From positions 930,001 to 994,000 of the forward strand of contig NZ_JACBZL010000001.1 of the NCBI RefSeq assembly GCF_013408445.1: a stretch of DNA of 64,000 nt, given 5' to 3'. Shown piece after piece: positions 57,512-64,000 of this stretch (position 1 is the first letter of the stretch; every line of letters starts with the position of its first letter). A program made the translations under genes and the position numbers. Source of the DNA: Corynebacterium tuberculostearicum. GTDB taxonomy: Bacteria > Actinomycetota > Actinomycetes > Mycobacteriales > Mycobacteriaceae. The notes beneath the pieces were generated by a model. The model had not been told where the DNA came from and did no database searches. It worked only from the letters and a program-made list of their open reading frames with translations.

Positions 57512-59557
57512 ATGGCGAACTCCGTTGAGATGCCCGAGCTGGGCGAATCCGTAACCGAAGGCACCATCACGCAGTGGCTCAAGTCCGTCGGCGATACCGT
57601 CGAGGTAGACGAACCACTGCTCGAGGTCTCCACAGATAAGGTCGATACCGAAATCCCCTCCCCCGTAGCCGGCACCATTATTGAAATTAAGGCTGACGAG
57701 GATGACACCATCGAGGTTGGCGAGGTCATCGCCATCATCGGTGACGAGGATGAGGCAGGCTCCGCATCCAACGACTCCTCCGCTGATAAGGGCGAGGAAA
57801 AAGCAGAAGAAAAGAAGGAAGAGCCGAAGGCTGACTCCTCCAACGGCGGCTCCGGCGACGCAGCCGACGTGGAAATGCCAGAACTCGGCGAATCCGTCAC
57901 CGAAGGCACCATCACCCAGTGGCTGAAGTCCGTTGGCGACACCGTCGAGGTAGACGAACCACTGCTCGAGGTCTCCACCGACAAGGTCGACACCGAAATT
58001 CCTTCCCCAGTAGCAGGCACCCTGGTAGAAATCCTCGCCGACGAGGACGACACCATCGAGGTCGGCGAAGTCATCGCCCGCATCGGCGACGAAAACGCCA
58101 CCGCATCCTCCTCCGAGGCCAAGCCAGAGCCACAGGAAGAAAAGAAGGAAGAGCCAAAGGCCGAAGAAAAGGAAGAGCCGAAGGCTGACTCCTCCAACGG
58201 CGGCTCCGGCGACGCAGCCGACGTGGAAATGCCAGAACTCGGCGAGTCCGTCACCGAGGGCACCATCACCCAGTGGCTCAAGTCCGTCGGCGACACCGTC
58301 GAGGTAGACGAACCACTGCTCGAGGTCTCCACCGACAAGGTCGACACCGAAATTCCTTCCCCAGTAGCAGGCACCCTGGTAGAAATCCTCGCCGACGAGG
58401 ACGACACCATCGAGGTCGGCGAAGTCATCGCCCGCATCGGCGACGAAAACGCCACCGCATCCTCCTCCGAGGCCAAGCCAAAGCCACAGGAAGAAAAGAA
58501 GGAAGAGCCAAAGGCCGAAGAAAAGGAAGAGAAGAAGCCAGAACCGAAGGCTGAGGAGAAGAAGGAGTCCAAGCAGGATTCCTCCCTGAACACCTCTGCC
58601 AAGGTCAATAACGGCGACAACGTTCCTTATGTCACCCCGCTGGTACGCAAGCTGGCTGAAAAGCACGGCGTAGACCTCAACACCGTTGAGGGCACCGGCG
58701 TAGGCGGCCGCATCCGCAAGCAGGACGTGCTCGCCGCTGCTGGCGAGGGCGATGCACCTGCCAAGTCTGGCGCACAGTCCGATAACTCCCCACGCGCTCG
58801 TTGGTCCACCAAGTCCGTGGATCCGGCCAAGCAGGAGCTCATCGGCACCACCCAGAAGGTCAACCGCATCCGCGAAATCACCGCCGCCAAGATGGTCGAG
58901 GCGCTGCAGATTTCCGCGCAGCTGACCCACGTCCAGGAAGTCGACATGACTGCCATCTGGGATATGCGCAAGAAGAACAAGCAGGCGTTCATCGACAAGC
59001 ACGGTGCCAACCTGTCCTTCCTGCCATTCATCGTGAAGGCTACCGCCGAGGCTCTGGTCTCCCACCCGAACGTCAATGCGTCCTACAACCCAGAGACCAA
59101 GGAGATGACCTACCACTCGGACGTCAACATCGCTATCGCCGTTGACACCCCGAAGGGCCTGCTCACCCCGGTCATCCACAAGGCACAGGACATGACCCTG
59201 CCGCAGATCGCTCAGCAGATTGCAGAGCTGGCCGATAAGGCCCGCAATAACAAGCTGAAGCCGAACGATCTCACCGGTGCTACCTTCACCGTGACCAACA
59301 TCGGCTCCGAGGGCGCCATGCTCGATACCCCGATCTTGGTTCCGCCACAGGCCGGCATCCTGGGCACCGCGGCTATTGAAAAGCGCCCGGTCGTTGTCAA
59401 CGAGAATGGCCAGGACGCCATCGCCATCCGCCAGATGTGCTACCTGCCATTCACCTACGATCACCAGGTAGTGGACGGTGCGGACGCAGGCCGCTTCATC
59501 ACCACCATCAAGGACCGCCTGCAGACCGCAGACTTCCAGGCAGACCTCGAAGTCTAA
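57512..59557 (+). CDS. aceF: Dihydrolipoamide acyltransferase (pyruvate dehydrogenase E2) with three lipoyl domains
   Basis: Core E2 subunit carrying acetyl groups on lipoyl-lysine; corynebacteria use AceF in the mixed pyruvate/2-oxoglutarate dehydrogenase complex. The 681 residues have lipoyl domains at about 4-78, 121-196 and 239-314, each with the lipoylation site EVSTDKVDTE (K43 in the first). Glu/Lys/Pro-rich linkers separate them. The peripheral-subunit-binding domain is at about 370-405 (VTPLVRKLAEKHGVDL). The catalytic domain contains the HX3DG motif YDHQVVDGADAGRF. The second and third lipoyl units are nearly identical at DNA level. An older name is sucB. Confidence 0.95.
   Translation: MANSVEMPELGESVTEGTITQWLKSVGDTVEVDEPLLEVSTDKVDTEIPSPVAGTIIEIKADEDDTIEVGEVIAIIGDEDEAGSASNDSSADKGEEKAEEKKEEPKADSSNGGSGDAADVEMPELGESVTEGTITQWLKSVGDTVEVDEPLLEVSTDKVDTEIPSPVAGTLVEILADEDDTIEVGEVIARIGDENATASSSEAKPEPQEEKKEEPKAEEKEEPKADSSNGGSGDAADVEMPELGESVTEGTITQWLKSVGDTVEVDEPLLEVSTDKVDTEIPSPVAGTLVEILADEDDTIEVGEVIARIGDENATASSSEAKPKPQEEKKEEPKAEEKEEKKPEPKAEEKKESKQDSSLNTSAKVNNGDNVPYVTPLVRKLAEKHGVDLNTVEGTGVGGRIRKQDVLAAAGEGDAPAKSGAQSDNSPRARWSTKSVDPAKQELIGTTQKVNRIREITAAKMVEALQISAQLTHVQEVDMTAIWDMRKKNKQAFIDKHGANLSFLPFIVKATAEALVSHPNVNASYNPETKEMTYHSDVNIAIAVDTPKGLLTPVIHKAQDMTLPQIAQQIAELADKARNNKLKPNDLTGATFTVTNIGSEGAMLDTPILVPPQAGILGTAAIEKRPVVVNENGQDAIAIRQMCYLPFTYDHQVVDGADAGRFITTIKDRLQTADFQADLEV
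57817..58524 (+). repeat. Two tandem 354-bp repeats inside aceF
   Basis: Unit 1 (57817-58170) and unit 2 (58171-58524) are 354 bases (118 codons) each and nearly identical, including third codon positions. Differences seen include GAATCC/GAGTCC, CTGAAG/CTCAAG and GTTGGC/GTCGGC. Each encodes one linker plus one lipoyl domain. The first lipoyl domain (57524 onward) is more diverged in codons. Confidence 0.9.
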
Positions 59558-59573
59558 AGGTTCTATCGCCGCT

Positions 59574-59612
59574 TAAAGCCTCTTAGCCCCACTGCGGGGC
59601 TAAGAGGCTTTA
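59574..59612 (+). terminator. Terminator of aceF
   Basis: Perfect 17-bp arms (59574-59590 and 59596-59612, loop ACTGC) about 15 bases past the stop. The downstream arm ends GGCTTTA, a short T-run. Confidence 0.85.
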
Positions 59613-59775
59613 GCTATATCTGGGGTGCCAAGTGGGGGTGACGGATCCGAAAACGCCGGACTAATCCATCCCTTTTTATTCGAGGTGTTGAGGGAGCCTC
59701 GCCCCTAAGCCCATGGTGAGCGCACTGGGCGCAGTTCTATACAGTGACGCGCTGCATAAAAGTTTCCAAAGGGGG

Positions 59776-59804
59776 ATCGGTTCACCGATTGTTAAACATA
59801 TAAT
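59776..59804 (+). promoter_or_regulatory. gcvP promoter with overlapping palindrome
   Basis: A perfect -10 TATAAT (59799-59804) lies 46 bases before the gcvP ATG. At 17-base spacing the -35 position is occupied by ATCGGT (59776-59781), the left arm of a perfect palindrome ATCGGT-TC-ACCGAT (59776-59789). The placement suggests an operator for a dimeric regulator. Confidence 0.6.
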
Positions 59805-59850
59805 TGGGGCGGTTACAGCCACTGTCCCCCTATTAAGGAGTCTCACTGAC

Positions 59851-62694
<2,844 letters not shown>

Positions 62695-62696
62695 CC

Positions 62697-63809
62697 ATGA
62701 CCGAACTACTCACCTCCCCGCTCCATGCTGAGCACGACAAGCTCGGCGCCACTTTCACGGCCTTCGGCCCGTGGAACATGCCCTTGAAGTACCAAAACGA
62801 GCTGGATGAGCACCGCGCGGTGCGCAGCACCGCTGGCCTCTTTGACCTATCCCACATGGGCGAAATTTGGGTCAACGGCGCCGACGCCGGCAAGTTCTTG
62901 TCCTATGCCTTCATCTCCAACTTCGAACCCCTCAAGGTGGGCAAGGCCAAGTACTCCATGATTACCGCTGAAGACGGCGGCATCATCGATGACCTGATTA
63001 CCTACCGCTTTGAAGAGGACAAATTCCTCGTCGTCCCGAATGCCGGCAACGCCGATACCGTATGGGACGAGCTCAACAAGCGCGCCGAGGGCTTCGATGT
63101 TTCCCTGAAGAACGAGTCCCGTGACGTCGCCATGATCGCCGTCCAGGGCCCTAAGGCCGCAGAAATCCTCGTCCCGCTGGTAGAAGACAATAAGCAGGAC
63201 GAGGTGTATAACCTCGGCTACTACGCTGCCACCATGGGCAAGGTAGCGCGCACCTTTGCCATTATCGCGCGCACCGGCTACACCGGTGAGGATGGCTTCG
63301 AGCTCATCGTGTATAACTCCGATGCCCCACAGCTGTGGGAAGAACTGCTCAAGGCCGGCGCGGAATACGACCTTAAGCCGTGTGGCCTTGCCGCCCGCGA
63401 TTCCCTGCGCCTCGAGGCCGGCATGCCGCTCTACGGCAACGAGCTCTCTCGCGATATCACCCCGGTAGAGGCGGGCATGGCGCGTGCTTTTGCCAAGAAG
63501 GAGGCCGATTTCGTCGGCGCCGAGGTCATCCGCCAGCGCGCCGCCGAAGGCCCGCAGGTAGCTATCACGGGTCTTACCTCCACGCAGCGCCGCGCCGCGC
63601 GCGCCGGAGCCGAAGTATTCATGGGAGACAAGAAGGTCGGAACCGTCACCTCCGGCCAGCCTTCCCCCACCCTGGGGCACCCAGTGGCTATCGCTCTGCT
63701 GGAAACCAGCGCCGAACTCGAGCCCGGCGCCGAAGTCGAAGTAGAGATTCGCGGCAAGCGCTATCCTTTTGAAGTAACCGCGTTGCCGTTCTACAAGCGC
63801 GACAAGTAA
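62697..63809 (+). CDS. gcvT: Aminomethyltransferase, T-protein of glycine cleavage
   Basis: Releases ammonia from aminomethyl-GcvH and forms 5,10-methylenetetrahydrofolate. The 370 residues include FDLSHMGEIWVNGADA (about 48-63), the folate-site region MITAEDGGIIDDLITYRFEE, RTGYTGEDGFELIV and the C-terminal barrel with TVTSGQPSPTLGHPVAIALL. The catalytic Asp of the DDLI segment is present. GAGGAG precedes ATG 62697, two bases after gcvP. Confidence 0.96.
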   Translation: MTELLTSPLHAEHDKLGATFTAFGPWNMPLKYQNELDEHRAVRSTAGLFDLSHMGEIWVNGADAGKFLSYAFISNFEPLKVGKAKYSMITAEDGGIIDDLITYRFEEDKFLVVPNAGNADTVWDELNKRAEGFDVSLKNESRDVAMIAVQGPKAAEILVPLVEDNKQDEVYNLGYYAATMGKVARTFAIIARTGYTGEDGFELIVYNSDAPQLWEELLKAGAEYDLKPCGLAARDSLRLEAGMPLYGNELSRDITPVEAGMARAFAKKEADFVGAEVIRQRAAEGPQVAITGLTSTQRRAARAGAEVFMGDKKVGTVTSGQPSPTLGHPVAIALLETSAELEPGAEVEVEIRGKRYPFEVTALPFYKRDK

Positions 63810-63845
63810 ACATCTTTTCCACCGGCCCGAAAGGACTACACCACC

Positions 63846-64000
63846 ATGGCTACCCTTCCACAAGATTTCTCCTACTCCGAAGACCACGAGTGGGTCAACG
63901 CCACCGCTGACGCCGTCGCAGGCGCTACCGTGCGCATCGGCATTACCTCCGTCGCTGCCGATCGCCTGGGCGAGGTTGTCTTTGCCGAGCTTCCGGAGGT
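63846..64000 (+). CDS. gcvH: Glycine cleavage H-protein (N-terminal part, cut by window edge)
   Basis: The first 51 codons of the lipoyl carrier protein of the glycine cleavage system. The reading begins MATLPQDFSYSEDHEWVNA, with EDHEW matching the GcvH start, and continues VRIGITSVAADRLGEVVFAE, the strand preceding the lipoyl hairpin. The lipoyl lysine lies beyond the window. AAAGGA lies about 14 bases before ATG 63846. It is 36 bases after gcvT in one operon. Confidence 0.93.
   Translation, partial: MATLPQDFSYSEDHEWVNATADAVAGATVRIGITSVAADRLGEVVFAELPE

Noticed and set aside
57503..59464. Long open frame (over 650 codons) on the minus strand opposite aceF
   Set aside because: It mirrors the repetitive, GC-biased codons of aceF, is Gly/Leu-rich with low-complexity repeats and matches no family. 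It is a frame shadow.
59613..59850. Possible glycine riboswitch before gcvP
   Set aside because: The tandem-aptamer core sequences (for example GGAGAG...CCGAAG) are not present. Only a promoter with a palindrome is seen.
59713..59850. N-terminal extension of gcvP from an upstream start
   Set aside because: It would cross the -10 box and palindrome, has no homology to P-proteins, and the ATG at 59851 has a good AAGGAG.

Overview
The window is a stretch of core chromosome from a Corynebacterium (Actinobacteria, mycolic-acid lineage). The assignment rests on gene content and order: a mraZ-to-ftsZ division and cell-wall cluster without ftsA, followed by pgeF-yggS-sepF-yggT-divIVA; an idsA/mptA/Rv2175c-like/pknL/aroG/Rv2179c-like/mptC/plsC/pimB' block syntenic with mycobacteria; a qcrCAB-ctaE/ctaF/ctaC respiratory supercomplex locus; and the lysozyme-sensitivity gene ltsA. 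I cannot name the species. No rRNA, tRNA, insertion sequence, prophage, CRISPR array or restriction system was seen.

Layout. 1-2.6 kb: 5' part of ileS (minus) behind a T-box leader with an Ile (AUC) specifier. 2.7-4.0 kb: an HNH endonuclease and a small membrane protein. 4.1-24.3 kb: the division/cell-wall cluster, all on the minus strand, read mraZ-rsmH-ftsL-ftsI-murE-murF-mraY-murD-ftsW-murG-murC-ftsQ | ftsZ-pgeF-yggS-sepF | yggT | divIVA. The DNA in front of mraZ holds a large array of TGGGN repeats with 9-10 bp spacing, typical of MraZ operators. 24.7-26.5 kb: DUF3040, HEPN-like and GNAT genes. 26.5-37.9 kb: prenyl, lipoglycan and phosphatidylinositol-mannoside genes with pknL, aroG and a glucokinase. 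37.9-40 kb: two NlpC/P60 wall hydrolases, the second behind a probable c-di-AMP (ydaO-type) riboswitch. 40-47 kb: cytochrome bc1-aa3 genes. 47.5-54.8 kb: ltsA, erpA, a DUF3043 gene, a degenerate CobT-like gene, ilvE, pepA and a nicotinamidase. 55-64 kb: thiC behind a TPP riboswitch, a small conserved gene, aceF with three lipoyl domains, then gcvP-gcvT-gcvH (gcvH cut by the window edge).

How the genes work together. The first half makes lipid II and drives septation and polar growth. The central block makes polyprenyl diphosphates and the mannolipids of the envelope. Wall hydrolases and the branched respiratory chain follow. The last part gathers enzymes that carry or use lipoyl groups (AceF and the glycine cleavage system).

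I found no clearly novel defence or biosynthetic system. The observations most worth following up are the extended MraZ operator array, a long hairpin between mraZ and rsmH, an acyltransferase that seems to start at ATT, a CobT homologue that has lost its catalytic motif, a PknL without an extracellular sensor, a near-identical in-frame 354-bp duplication in aceF, the long leader in front of nlpC, and a perfect palindrome on the gcvP promoter.
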